From assembly GCA_036524115.1 (NCBI GenBank), contig DATDCY010000258.1:1-22249 (forward strand): DNA of 22,249 nucleotides, read 5' to 3'. Shown here piece after piece: positions 1 through 7,345 of this stretch. Position 1 is the stretch's first letter; every line of letters begins with the position of its first letter. The DNA comes from a bacterium (GTDB taxonomy: Bacteria; JAUVQV01; DATDCY01). A program made the translations under genes and the position numbers. The notes below the pieces were generated by a model, which was not told the DNA's origin, ran no database searches, and saw nothing but the letters and a program-made list of their open reading frames with translations.

Positions 1-156
1 GCCGCCCGCGGGCTCGACGAGGCCGAGGTGCTGCGGCTCGTCGCCGCGCACACGGAGCAGCGGCAGCTCGGCTTCCTCGGCGAGCCGCGGGTCAACGTGC
101 TCGGGCTGAACCTGGCGCTCGACGCGCTCGACGCGGCGCAAGGGGCGGGGCGATGA
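1..156 (+). CDS. kdpC: KdpC, potassium-transporting ATPase subunit C (3' end only)
   Basis: The first 51 codons in frame 1 end at a TGA at 154-156 and read as the C-terminus of KdpC. The stretch [20 protein letters not shown] followed by NLALDAL is the family's conserved tail. KdpC is the single-span periplasmic subunit of the KdpFABC high-affinity K+ P-type ATPase, which helps KdpA/KdpB bind substrate and nucleotide. The 5' part, and presumably kdpA and kdpB, lie before the window. The stop overlaps the next start in an ATGA arrangement, so this gene and the KdpD-like gene are very probably co-transcribed and translationally coupled. The identification is firm because both the motif and the neighbour agree. 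Confidence 0.93.
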   Translation, partial: AARGLDEAEVLRLVAAHTEQRQLGFLGEPRVNVLGLNLALDALDAAQGAGR

Positions 157-2609
157 ACGACGAGGCGCGCCGCCCGTCCCCCGAGTCGTTGCTCAAGCTC
201 GCCCAGGACGAGGAGCGCCGCGGGCGCGCCGGCAGGCTGAAGATCTTCTTCGGGATGTGCCCGGGCGTCGGCAAGACCTACGCGATGCTCGAGGCCGCCC
301 GCCAGCGGCAGGCCGAGGCGATCGACATCGTCGTCGGCCTGGTCGAGACGCACGGCCGCGTCGAGACCGAGGCGCTGCTCAGGGGCCTCGAGGTGCTGCC
401 GCGGCGCGTGGTCCGCCACCACGGCATCGCGCTCGGGGAATTCGACCTGGACGCCGCGCTCGCGCGCCGGCCGCGCCTCGTGCTGGTCGACGAGCTGGCC
501 CACAGCAACGCGCCGGGCCTGCGCCACCGCAAGCGCTGGCAGGACGTGGAGGAGCTGCTGGCGGCGGGGATCGACGTCTACACCACGCTGAACGTCCAGC
601 ACTGGGAGAGCCTCAACGACGTCGTCGCGCGCATCACCGGGCGCGCGGTCCGCGAGACCGTCCCCGACACCTTCCTGCAGCGCGCCGACGACCTGGAGCT
701 GGTCGACCTCTCGCCCGAGGACCTGCTGCGCCGGCTGCACGAGGGCAAGGTCTACCGCGGCCCCACCGCCGACCGGGCGGCCGACAACTTCTTCCAGCCC
801 GGGAACCTGATCGCCCTGCGCGAGCTGGCCCTGCGCCACGCCGCCGAGCGCGTCGAGCTGCAGCTGCTCTCCTTCCGCGAGCGCCACGATCAGGGTGGGG
901 CGCCGCCGGTGGGCGAGCGGCTGCTGGTGGGCATCAGCTCCGGGCCGATGACGGCGCGGCTGATCCGCGCCACGGCGCGCCTCGCGGCGCGGCTGCACGG
1001 CGAGTGGATCGCCGTCTACGTCGAGACCCCGGCGGAGCTGAAGCTGCCGGCACGCGACCGCGCTCGCGTCGTGGAGAACCTCAGGCTCGCGCAGACGCTT
1101 GGCGCCGAGACGCTGACGCGCTCGGGCCTGCGGGTCACGGACGAGCTGCTCGCGCTCGCGCAGGGTCGCAGCGTCACCAAGATCGTCCTCGGCAAGCCCG
1201 CCCGGCCGCGCTGGAAGGAGCTGTTGCAGGGCTCGGTCGTCAACGAGATGGCCCGCCGCTGCGGCGAGGTCGACCTCTACGTGATCAGCGGCGTCGGCTC
1301 CGACCTCAGCGCACGACACCGTCCGCCCGCGCCGCGGCGGTCGTCCTCCTGGGGCCTGGGCTGGGCGGCGGCGGTCGTGGCCGCCTGCACGCTGCTCTCC
1401 TCGTGGCTCTCGCCGCTGCTGGACCGCGCGAACCTGGTCATGCTCTACCTCGCCGGCGTCGCCTGGCTCGGCTACCGCCACGGGCGCGGCCCCTCCCTGG
1501 CGGCGGCGGTGCTCGGCGTGCTGGCCTTCGACTTCTTCATCGTGCCCCCCGTGCTGACGTTCGCGGTGGAGGACGCGCAGTACCTCGTCACGTTCGTCGT
1601 GATGCTCGGGGTCGGCATCGTCATCAGCTCGCTTGCCGACCGGCTGCACCGGCAGGGCGAGCAGGTGCGCCGCCGCGAGGACCGGCTGCGCGCGCTCTAC
1701 CGCCTGAGCCTCAAGCTCTCGGAGACGCCGGAGCCCCGGCCCCTGCTCGAGAAGGCACAGCGCCACCTCGAGGATTTCTACCGCGAGCCGGTCGCGCTCA
1801 TCACCCGCGGCGAGCCCGGCGTGCTGGTCCTGGCGGCGGGGGACGCGGCGCGGTTCGCGTTCGACGAGCCCGAGGCGGCCGTGGCGCAGTGGGTGATCGA
1901 CCACGGCGTCCCCGCCGGCGCCGGCACGGACACGCTCGGGAGCGCGCGCGGCCTCTACGTGCCGCTGCGGGGCCTGCAGTCCACCGTCGGCGTGCTCGGC
2001 GTGCGCCCCGCGGACCCGCAGGTCTTCGCCGAGCCGGAGCAGATGCGCCTGCTCGAGGCCTTCGCGGCGGCGATCGGCGGCGCGCTGGAGAGCACGCGGA
2101 TGAGCGAGGCGGCCGGGCGCGTCGAGATGCTGCTGGAGCTGCGGACCGTGCAGGCCTCCGACGGCGGCGCGCCGCTGCGCCTCGGCGATTTCCTGGAGGA
2201 GGGGCGCATCCTGCGCTTCGACGCGGGGGAGGCGCCCGAGAAGATCATCGAGTCGCTGCTCGGCACGCTGCGCCTGCCGAACCCGGCGCAGGCGCTCCAG
2301 GCGGTCCTCGACCGCGAGAAGAACGGGAGCACCTTCGTCGGCTCCGGCGTGAGCATCCCGCACGCGCGCCTGCCGGGTCTCACGGGGATCCAGGCGGCGC
2401 TCGGCCTCTCGCCGGCGGGTCCCGTGCGGGTCTGGGCCCTCTTCGTCGCGCCGGCCGAGGACCCCGAGCTGACCCTGCAGTTCCTCGCCGGACTGGCGGG
2501 TTTCTTCCGCGCCGGGGGGAACGTGGAGAAGCTGCTCGCGCTCGAGACGCCGGCCGAGATCCTGGCGTTCGTCCGCAGCTGCGGGCCGGCGTGCGACGGG
2601 CGGTCTTGA
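153..2609 (+). CDS. kdpD: KdpD-type sensor without kinase, fused to a C-terminal PTS EIIA domain
   Basis: This 818-residue protein starts at an ATG overlapping the kdpC stop. Residues about 20-235 are the KdpD N-terminal sensor domain, with Walker [10 protein letters not shown] (34-42) and Walker [10 protein letters not shown] (109-117). Residues about 253-380 are a universal-stress-protein domain. Residues about 400-500 are the DUF4118 membrane region of about four segments, and about 515-650 a KdpD-type GAF domain. A normal KdpD (about 900 residues) would then carry HisKA and HATPase domains. Here there is no H-box, N-box or G-box. Residues about 676-808 instead resemble PTS EIIA type 2 (PtsN/fructose family), including [16 protein letters not shown] with the expected phospho-acceptor His737. 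The protein should sense K+ or turgor but cannot autophosphorylate like KdpD. It may pass a PTS phosphorylation signal to the separate kinase at 4892-6451, which is an inference. No frameshift is visible and the frame is continuous. Confidence 0.93.
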   Translation: MNDEARRPSPESLLKLAQDEERRGRAGRLKIFFGMCPGVGKTYAMLEAARQRQAEAIDIVVGLVETHGRVETEALLRGLEVLPRRVVRHHGIALGEFDLDAALARRPRLVLVDELAHSNAPGLRHRKRWQDVEELLAAGIDVYTTLNVQHWESLNDVVARITGRAVRETVPDTFLQRADDLELVDLSPEDLLRRLHEGKVYRGPTADRAADNFFQPGNLIALRELALRHAAERVELQLLSFRERHDQGGAPPVGERLLVGISSGPMTARLIRATARLAARLHGEWIAVYVETPAELKLPARDRARVVENLRLAQTLGAETLTRSGLRVTDELLALAQGRSVTKIVLGKPARPRWKELLQGSVVNEMARRCGEVDLYVISGVGSDLSARHRPPAPRRSSSWGLGWAAAVVAACTLLSSWLSPLLDRANLVMLYLAGVAWLGYRHGRGPSLAAAVLGVLAFDFFIVPPVLTFAVEDAQYLVTFVVMLGVGIVISSLADRLHRQGEQVRRREDRLRALYRLSLKLSETPEPRPLLEKAQRHLEDFYREPVALITRGEPGVLVLAAGDAARFAFDEPEAAVAQWVIDHGVPAGAGTDTLGSARGLYVPLRGLQSTVGVLGVRPADPQVFAEPEQMRLLEAFAAAIGGALESTRMSEAAGRVEMLLELRTVQASDGGAPLRLGDFLEEGRILRFDAGEAPEKIIESLLGTLRLPNPAQALQAVLDREKNGSTFVGSGVSIPHARLPGLTGIQAALGLSPAGPVRVWALFVAPAEDPELTLQFLAGLAGFFRAGGNVEKLLALETPAEILAFVRSCGPACDGRS

Positions 2610-2654
2610 CGCGATCCTGACGTCCCCGGGGCCGGTCTTGACGCCACCCTGAGC
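2602..2654 (+). promoter_or_regulatory. Two copies of a bipartite direct repeat, candidate KdpE-family operator
   Basis: Two related blocks, GGTCTTGACGCGATCCTGA (2602-2620) and GGTCTTGACGCCACCCTGA (2634-2652), match at 17 of 19 positions and start 32 bp apart. Each contains two half-sites with an 11-bp period: TTGACG at 2606 with CTGACG at 2617, and TTGACG at 2638 with CTGAG at 2649. Direct repeats spaced about one helical turn are typical of OmpR/KdpE-family regulators, and a KdpE-like regulator is encoded at 6448-7146. The first copy overlaps the stop codon of the KdpD-like gene. The second lies 35 bp before the transporter start. Assignment to this regulator is inferred. Confidence 0.5.
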
Positions 2655-2665
2655 GCCGCCGGCCC

Positions 2666-2671
2666 TACTAT
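2666..2671 (+). promoter_or_regulatory. Candidate -10 box TACTAT of the KimA-like gene
   Basis: TACTAT lies 6 nt before the GTG at 2678. It keeps four of six consensus positions, including the first two and last two. No TTGACA-like hexamer sits at 16-18 bp. The paired direct repeats occupy the -35 region, as expected for an activator-dependent promoter. Transcription would begin at or next to the GTG, giving a leaderless mRNA. Confidence 0.4.
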
Positions 2672-2677
2672 CCCCCC

Positions 2678-4669
2678 GTGATCGAGGGGGCCGAACCGCC
2701 GCACGAGAGACCGCCGCTCCACCAGCGGGTGCGCCGCCTGCTGTTCGGCAAGCCCCGCGACCTCGCCGACCGCTCCCTCTTCAAGCACCTCTCGCTGCTG
2801 CCGTTCCTGGCCTGGGTGGGCCTCGGCGCCGACGGGCTCTCCTCCTCGAGCTACGGCCCCATGGAGGCCTTCCTGACCCTGCGCGAGCACACCTACCTGG
2901 CGGTCGGGCTCGCGGCGCTCACGGCGTTCACCGTCATCGTCATCGCCTCGGCCTACAGTCGCATCATCGAGGAGTTCCCGCACGGCGGCGGCGGCTACCT
3001 CGTCGCCACGAAGCTGCTCGGACCCCGCTGGGGCGTGGTCTCGGGCAGCGCGCTGCTCGTGGACTACGTGCTGACGATCACGGTCTCGATCGCCGCCGCG
3101 GGCGACGCGCTGTTCAGCTTCCTGCCGCTCGGCTTCCAGCGCGGCAAGGTGGAGTTCGAGATCGTCTGCATCGTCGCCCTGATGGCGCTCAACATCCGCG
3201 GCGTGAAGGAATCGGTGCAGGCGCTGCTGCCGGTCTTCCTGCTCTTCCTGGCGACGCACGTCGCGCTGCTGGCCGGCGGCGTCTTCGGCCGGCTCTCGGC
3301 GCTGGGGGAGACCGCCGCGCGCGCGGCCGACGGCTTCCGCGCGGGGCTCGCCGCGCCCGGCTTCGGCGCCGGCGCCATGGCCCTGCTCTTCCTGCACGCC
3401 TATTCCCTCGGGGGCGGCACCTACACCGGCATCGAGGCGGTCTCGAACGGCATGCCGATCATGCAGGAGCCGCGGGTGAGGAACGGCCGGCGCACCATGC
3501 TCTACATGGCCGCCTCGCTCGCCGTGACCGCGGGGGGGCTGCTGGTCTGCTACCTGCTGTGGGGCGTGGGCCCGGTCGAGGGCAAGACGCTCAACGCCGT
3601 CCTCGCCGAGCGGGTCGTCGCGGGCATCCCGCTTGGTGGCGCCTTCGTGGTGGCGATGCTCGTCTCCGAGGGCGGGCTGCTCGTCGTCGCCTCGCAGGCC
3701 GGCTTCATCGACGGCCCGCGCGTCCTGGCGAACATGGCCGTCGACTCCTGGGTCCCGCACCGCTTCGCGGCGCTCTCGGAGCGGCTGACGACCCACAACG
3801 GCATCGTGCTCATGGGCCTCGCGGCGCTGGCGGCGCTGCTCTACACCCGCGGGGACGTGGTCAAGCTCGTCGTCATGTACAGCATCAACGTCTTTTTGAC
3901 CTTCTCGCTCTCGATGTTCGGCATGACCCGCTCGACCCTGCACCGCCGCCGCGAGGGCCGCACCTGGAGGCGCCGCTTCGCCCTGTTCCTGGTCGGGCTC
4001 GTGCTCTGCCTGACGATCCTCGTGATCACCAGCTTCGAGAAGTTCGCCGAGGGCGGCTGGATCACCCTGGTCGTGACCGGCGCCCTGGTCGCACTCTGTT
4101 TCGTGATCCGCGCCCACTACCGCACCGTCGGCGTCAAGCTCGAGGAGCTGTACGCGATGCTCGGCACGCTGCCGCTGGACGTCGACCGCATCCCTGTCGA
4201 GCCCGACCCGACGCAGCCGACCGCGGTCGTGCTCGTCGGCAGCTACGGTGGCCTTGGCATCCACACCGTGCTCAACGCCTTCCGCGCCTTCCCCGGGCAC
4301 TTCAAGAACCTGGTGTTCGTTTCCATCGGCGTCGTGGACTCCGGCGGCTTCAAGGGGGAGGAGACGGTGGAGGCGCTGCGGGAGCGCACCGAGGAGACGC
4401 TCGGCCGCTACCTGCAGCTTGCCAGCGGGCTGGGGATCCCGGCGACGTACCGTTACGCGCTCGGCACCGACGCCGTCGAGGAGGCCGACCGGCTCTGCCG
4501 GCGCATCGCGGAGGAGTTCCACGGCTGCATGTTCTTTGCCGGCAAGGTCATCTTCCACCGCGAGCAGTGGTACCAGCGCATCCTGCACAACGAGACGGCC
4601 AACCTCGTCCAGAAGCGCTTGCAGTGGGCCGGCCTCACCATGGTCATCCTGCCCGCCAAGTTGAGGTAG
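2678..4669 (+). CDS. KimA-type potassium transporter (APC superfamily permease)
   Basis: This is a 663-residue integral membrane protein with about 12 hydrophobic segments (about 35-475) and a soluble C-terminal domain (about 480-663). It resembles APC-superfamily K+/H+ symporters of the B. subtilis KimA (YdaO) type, about 600 residues. GADGLSSSSYG gives Asp52 and Tyr59, LLVDYVLT gives Asp129-Tyr130, and GIEAVSNG gives Glu253. By spacing these correspond to residues I recall as K+-binding in KimA (Asp36/Tyr43, Asp117/Tyr118, Glu233). Its position between two halves of a Kdp signalling system supports K+ as substrate. A general amino-acid permease remains the alternative. The start is a GTG with no Shine-Dalgarno, chosen because it is the first start and lies just after a -10-like box. 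The gene probably has its own promoter rather than simple readthrough from kdp. Confidence 0.82.
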   Translation: MIEGAEPPHERPPLHQRVRRLLFGKPRDLADRSLFKHLSLLPFLAWVGLGADGLSSSSYGPMEAFLTLREHTYLAVGLAALTAFTVIVIASAYSRIIEEFPHGGGGYLVATKLLGPRWGVVSGSALLVDYVLTITVSIAAAGDALFSFLPLGFQRGKVEFEIVCIVALMALNIRGVKESVQALLPVFLLFLATHVALLAGGVFGRLSALGETAARAADGFRAGLAAPGFGAGAMALLFLHAYSLGGGTYTGIEAVSNGMPIMQEPRVRNGRRTMLYMAASLAVTAGGLLVCYLLWGVGPVEGKTLNAVLAERVVAGIPLGGAFVVAMLVSEGGLLVVASQAGFIDGPRVLANMAVDSWVPHRFAALSERLTTHNGIVLMGLAALAALLYTRGDVVKLVVMYSINVFLTFSLSMFGMTRSTLHRRREGRTWRRRFALFLVGLVLCLTILVITSFEKFAEGGWITLVVTGALVALCFVIRAHYRTVGVKLEELYAMLGTLPLDVDRIPVEPDPTQPTAVVLVGSYGGLGIHTVLNAFRAFPGHFKNLVFVSIGVVDSGGFKGEETVEALRERTEETLGRYLQLASGLGIPATYRYALGTDAVEEADRLCRRIAEEFHGCMFFAGKVIFHREQWYQRILHNETANLVQKRLQWAGLTMVILPAKLR

Positions 4670-4731
4670 CCGTCGACCGATCCGGAGGCCAGGGCGCGCC
4701 CCGGCGGCGTTGCTCCGCGCGCTGCTTGTGC

Positions 4732-4749
4732 GGCGGGCACCAGCCCGCC
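4732..4749 (+). terminator. Hairpin downstream of the KimA-like gene
   Basis: GGCGGGC and GCCCGCC form a perfect 7-bp stem around the tetraloop ACCA, 63 bp after the transporter stop. No T-run follows, so this is at best a weak or Rho-assisted terminator, or an mRNA 3'-end stabiliser. It lies in the 222-bp gap between the transporter and the kinase gene. Confidence 0.4.
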
Positions 4750-4833
4750 TCCGCGCGCGCTTGTCGCTGCCTTGCCGGAACGCACCCTGACGCTCCGGCT
4801 CGGTGACGGCAGCACGTGCACTGCGAACGCGGA

Positions 4834-4862
4834 TTGTGGACAAGGCTGGCGCAAAGGATGAT
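4834..4862 (+). promoter_or_regulatory. Possible promoter of the kinase-regulator pair
   Basis: TTGTGG (4834-4839) and GATGAT (4857-4862) are separated by 17 bp. An overlapping register, TGGACA (4837-4842) with GATACC, is also possible. Either gives a start near 4868-4872 and a short leader containing GAGAGGA (4871-4877). Further upstream, TTGTCG (4761) and TTGCCG (4772) lie 11 bp apart, weakly like the half-sites before the transporter gene. Confidence 0.35.
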
Positions 4863-4879
4863 ACCGTTATGAGAGGATC

Positions 4880-4891
4880 CCTTCCGGAAGG
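4880..4891. repeat. 12-bp perfect palindrome directly before the kinase start codon
   Basis: CCTTCCGGAAGG is a perfect palindrome ending one base before the ATG at 4892. Its right arm is the purine-rich GGAAGG, too close to the ATG to serve as its Shine-Dalgarno. It could be a binding site for a dimeric protein or chance. GAGAGGA further upstream is the more likely ribosome-binding sequence. Confidence 0.35.
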
Positions 4892-6451
4892 ATGGCCTTC
4901 GTGACGCAAGACAGGCCGATGACTCGGGACGACGCGGGAAGCCGGGTCGCGTACCTCTGGTCGGCGCTGCTCGTGGCCGGCATCAGCGTGGTCGCGCTCC
5001 TGGGCCGCCGGGCCTTCCACCTCCCCGATGTCGTGATGCTCTACCTGCTGGCGATCCTGATCGCCTCGTTCCGGCTGGGTCGCGGCCCGGCGGTGGCCGC
5101 CGCGGCCCTGTCCGTCGCCAGCTACGACTACTTCTTCGTGCCGCCGTACTACACGCTGAGCGTCGAGCACGCGCGGCACGCCCTGACCTTCGCGATGATG
5201 TTCGGTCTCGGCCTCGTGGTGAGCGGCCTGAGCGGACGGCTGCGCCGGCAGGAGCGCGAGGCCCGCGCCCGGGAGGAGCGGACGGCGGCGCTCCACGCGT
5301 TGAGTCGCGAGCTGGTCGGCGCCGCGGACGCCGCGCAGGCGGCGGAGGCTGCGGCCCGCCATGCCGCCCGGGTCTTCGGCGGCGACGCCACGGTCCTGCT
5401 GCTCGACGCGCAGGGGCGGCTCGCGCCCCCGGGGGAAGATGAGCCGCCCGCCCTGGCCCCGGCCGACCTCGAGGTCGCCCGCTGGGTGGTTGACCACGGG
5501 CGCGTCGCGGGGGCCGGGACCGAGATCTTCCACGGGGCGGCCGTAGCCGGCGTGCCGCTCACGGCCGGGCTGGCGACCCTGGGGGCGCTGGTGCTGCGGC
5601 GGCCGGCTCCCGGCGCGATTGACGAGTCGCAACGCGGGTTCCTCGAGGTCTTCGCGCGGCAGATCTCGTTCGCCCTGGAGCGGCTGCGCCTGGCCGAAGA
5701 GGCACGCGCGGCTGCGCTGCGGGCGCGCACCGAGCAGATGCGCTCATCGCTGGCGAGCGCGGTTTCCCACGACCTGCGCACCCCGCTGGCCACGATCACG
5801 GGCGCGGCAACGGCGCTGCGCGACGAAGGGGAGCGGCTGGACGCCGGGCAGCGGGCGGAGCTGGTCGAGACGGTGTGCGCGGAGGCCGAGCGCATGGAGC
5901 GGCTGATCGGGAACATCCTCGACATGGTGCGGATCGAGTCCGGCGCCATGCACCTGCGGCGCGACTGGGTGCCGCTCGAGGAGGTGCTCGGCTCGGCGCT
6001 CGTGCGCCTGGACGCGCGCCTCGCCGGCCGCCGGGTGACGACCGACCTGCCGGAGGGGCTGCCGCTGGTGCCCGTCGACCCGGTCCTCTTCGAACAGGTG
6101 TTCGTGAACCTGCTGGACAACGCGCTGAAGTACACGCCCGCCGGTTCGCCGCTCGCGGTGGGCGCGCGGTTCACCAGCGGCGCGGTGGAGATCGAGGTCG
6201 CCGATCGCGGCCCGGGCATCCCGGCGGGGCAGGAGGAGCGGGTCTTCGAGAAGTTCCAGCGGGGCGCGCAGGAGCGGGGCGGCGGCACGGGCCTCGGCCT
6301 GCCGATCTGCCGCGGCATCGTGGAGGCGCACGGCGGGACGCTCGTGGCCGCGAACCGCGAGGGCGGCGGCGCGGTGTTCCGCATCGTGCTGCCGTTGCGC
6401 GAGGCGCCGCCGGCTGCGCCGCCGGCCGAGGCCGCGGAGGTGCCGGCGTGA
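4892..6451 (+). CDS. DUF4118-GAF sensor histidine kinase (C-terminal half of KdpD)
   Basis: This 519-residue kinase matches the second half of KdpD. It has a four-segment DUF4118 membrane region (about 21-115, including YDYFFVPPYYTLSVEHA), a GAF domain (about 135-265), HisKA with SHDLRTPL (phospho-acceptor His293), and HATPase_c. The ATPase shows N-box NLLDNALKY (406-414), DRGPGIP (438-444), VFEKFQR and GGGTGLGL (463-470). It lacks the KdpD N-terminal Walker and universal-stress domains, which are present in the protein at 153-2609. That protein also has its own copy of DUF4118-GAF, so the two are paralogous over that stretch. The ATG at 4892 is the first start after an in-frame stop at 4859, and ATG 4919 is an alternative. 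It should phosphorylate the regulator encoded immediately downstream with a 4-nt overlap. A proline/alanine-rich tail ends the protein. Confidence 0.93.
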   Translation: MAFVTQDRPMTRDDAGSRVAYLWSALLVAGISVVALLGRRAFHLPDVVMLYLLAILIASFRLGRGPAVAAAALSVASYDYFFVPPYYTLSVEHARHALTFAMMFGLGLVVSGLSGRLRRQEREARAREERTAALHALSRELVGAADAAQAAEAAARHAARVFGGDATVLLLDAQGRLAPPGEDEPPALAPADLEVARWVVDHGRVAGAGTEIFHGAAVAGVPLTAGLATLGALVLRRPAPGAIDESQRGFLEVFARQISFALERLRLAEEARAAALRARTEQMRSSLASAVSHDLRTPLATITGAATALRDEGERLDAGQRAELVETVCAEAERMERLIGNILDMVRIESGAMHLRRDWVPLEEVLGSALVRLDARLAGRRVTTDLPEGLPLVPVDPVLFEQVFVNLLDNALKYTPAGSPLAVGARFTSGAVEIEVADRGPGIPAGQEERVFEKFQRGAQERGGGTGLGLPICRGIVEAHGGTLVAANREGGGAVFRIVLPLREAPPAAPPAEAAEVPA

Positions 6452-7146
6452 GCGCCCCGGGGCCGCTCATCCTCGTCGTCGAGGACGATCCGCAGCTGCG
6501 GCGCTTCCTGCGCACCGCGCTCGGCGCGCAGGACTACCGCCTCGTCGAGGCGGAGACCGTGAAGGAGGCGCTGATCGCCGCGACCACGCACAACCCGGAG
6601 CTGGTGCTCCTCGACATCGGGCTGCCCGACGGCAACGGCATCGATCTGACGCGGCGGATCCGCGAGTGGAGCCGGGTCCCGATCATCGTCATTTCGGCGC
6701 GGGGGCGCGAGGACGACAAGGTCGCCGCGCTGGACGCGGGCGCGGACGACTACCTGACGAAGCCCTTCGGCGTCAACGAGCTGCTGGCGCGCATCCGCGT
6801 CGGGCTGCGGCACGCCCTGGCCGGCGGCTCGCTGCCGGAGGCGCCCGTGCTGGAGATCGGCGAGCTGCGCCTGGATCTCGCGCGGCGGCAGGTCACGGTC
6901 GCGGGCGCCGAGGTCCACCTGACCCCGCTGGAGTACCGCCTGCTCGCGCTGCTGGCGCAGAACGCGGGGAAGGTCCTCACGCACCGCCAGATCCTCAAGG
7001 AGGTCTGGGGCCCCGGCGCCGTCGCCGAGACGCACTACCTGCGCGTCTTCATGGCGCAGCTGCGGCGCAAGATCGAGGCCGACCCCGCCCGCCCGCGGCT
7101 GCTGCTGACGGAGCCCGGGGTCGGCTACCGGCTGCGGGAGGGGTGA
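6448..7146 (+). CDS. kdpE: KdpE-type response regulator (OmpR family)
   Basis: This 232-residue response regulator begins at a GTG overlapping the kinase stop (GTGA), showing translational coupling. Residues about 6-120 are the receiver domain, with acidic residues VVEDD, phospho-acceptor Asp56 in LLDIGLP, Ser83 and Lys105 in LTKPF. Residues about 130-230 are an OmpR/PhoB winged helix with LTPLEYRLL, LTHRQIL and GVGYRLRE. The best comparison is KdpE, in which phosphorylation by KdpD activates kdpFABC. Its direct targets here may include the repeats at 2602-2654. An upstream extension of the frame into the kinase gene is only a shadow reading. The family is certain; assignment as the KdpE orthologue rests on kinase type and the kdp context. 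Confidence 0.92.
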   Translation: MSAPGPLILVVEDDPQLRRFLRTALGAQDYRLVEAETVKEALIAATTHNPELVLLDIGLPDGNGIDLTRRIREWSRVPIIVISARGREDDKVAALDAGADDYLTKPFGVNELLARIRVGLRHALAGGSLPEAPVLEIGELRLDLARRQVTVAGAEVHLTPLEYRLLALLAQNAGKVLTHRQILKEVWGPGAVAETHYLRVFMAQLRRKIEADPARPRLLLTEPGVGYRLREG

Positions 7147-7198
7147 GCGCCCGGCGTTGCGCCTGAGCTGAGCGAAGTCCTCCGGCGGGCGCTTCCAT

Positions 7199-7213
7199 GG
7201 GGGCTCCGCCCCC
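7199..7213 (+). terminator. GC hairpin after the kdpE-like gene
   Basis: GGGGGC and GCCCCC form a 6-bp stem around a TCC loop, 53 bp after the regulator's stop. It is followed by TCGGCAC rather than a T-run. With the larger hairpin at 7248-7280 it may end the kinase-regulator transcript. Confidence 0.4.
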
Positions 7214-7247
7214 TCGGCACGACAGTCGTCCTGAGCCTCGCCCGGAT

Positions 7248-7280
7248 GGGGGTGGCGCGGCTTCCGCCGCTGTCACCCCC
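7248..7280 (+). terminator. Large compound stem-loop between kdpE and the aminotransferase gene
   Basis: GGGGGTG (7248-7254) pairs with CACCCCC (7274-7280), and inside it GCGGC (7257-7261) pairs with GCCGC (7266-7270) around TTCC. Up to 12 bp of GC-rich stem makes this the strongest secondary structure in the 199-bp gap. The lack of a U-tract argues against a classic intrinsic terminator. Confidence 0.42.
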
Positions 7281-7331
7281 GGACCAGTTCGCGGTGCCTC
7301 GTATCCGGGCCTGCCTGATCTGCCGATGCGG

Positions 7332-7337
7332 TACAAT
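7332..7337 (+). promoter_or_regulatory. -10 box TACAAT of the aminotransferase gene
   Basis: TACAAT (five of six consensus positions) is an AT-rich island in a GC-rich gap and ends 8 nt before the ATG at 7346. No Shine-Dalgarno lies between it and the ATG, so transcription starting about 7-9 nt downstream would give a leaderless mRNA. No convincing -35 was found. Confidence 0.5.
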
Positions 7338-7345
7338 CCCGCGCC

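Noticed and set aside
153-2609. Frameshift or assembly join explaining the missing kinase in the KdpD-like protein
   Set aside because: The GAF-to-EIIA junction is in one frame with even base composition. No HisKA or HATPase remnants are found in other frames, and the EIIA domain is complete. A chimera cannot be fully excluded without reads.
2610-2677. c-di-AMP (ydaO/yuaA) riboswitch before the KimA-like gene
   Set aside because: The gap is only 68 bp and is filled by the direct repeats and a -10-like box, too short for that riboswitch, and no matching motif is seen.
1955-5632. Very long minus-strand open frame (about 1225 codons) across the potassium locus
   Set aside because: It is antisense to four clear genes, and its translation is Arg/Glu/Asp/His-rich low-complexity sequence with no motif, as expected in GC-rich DNA where stops are rare.
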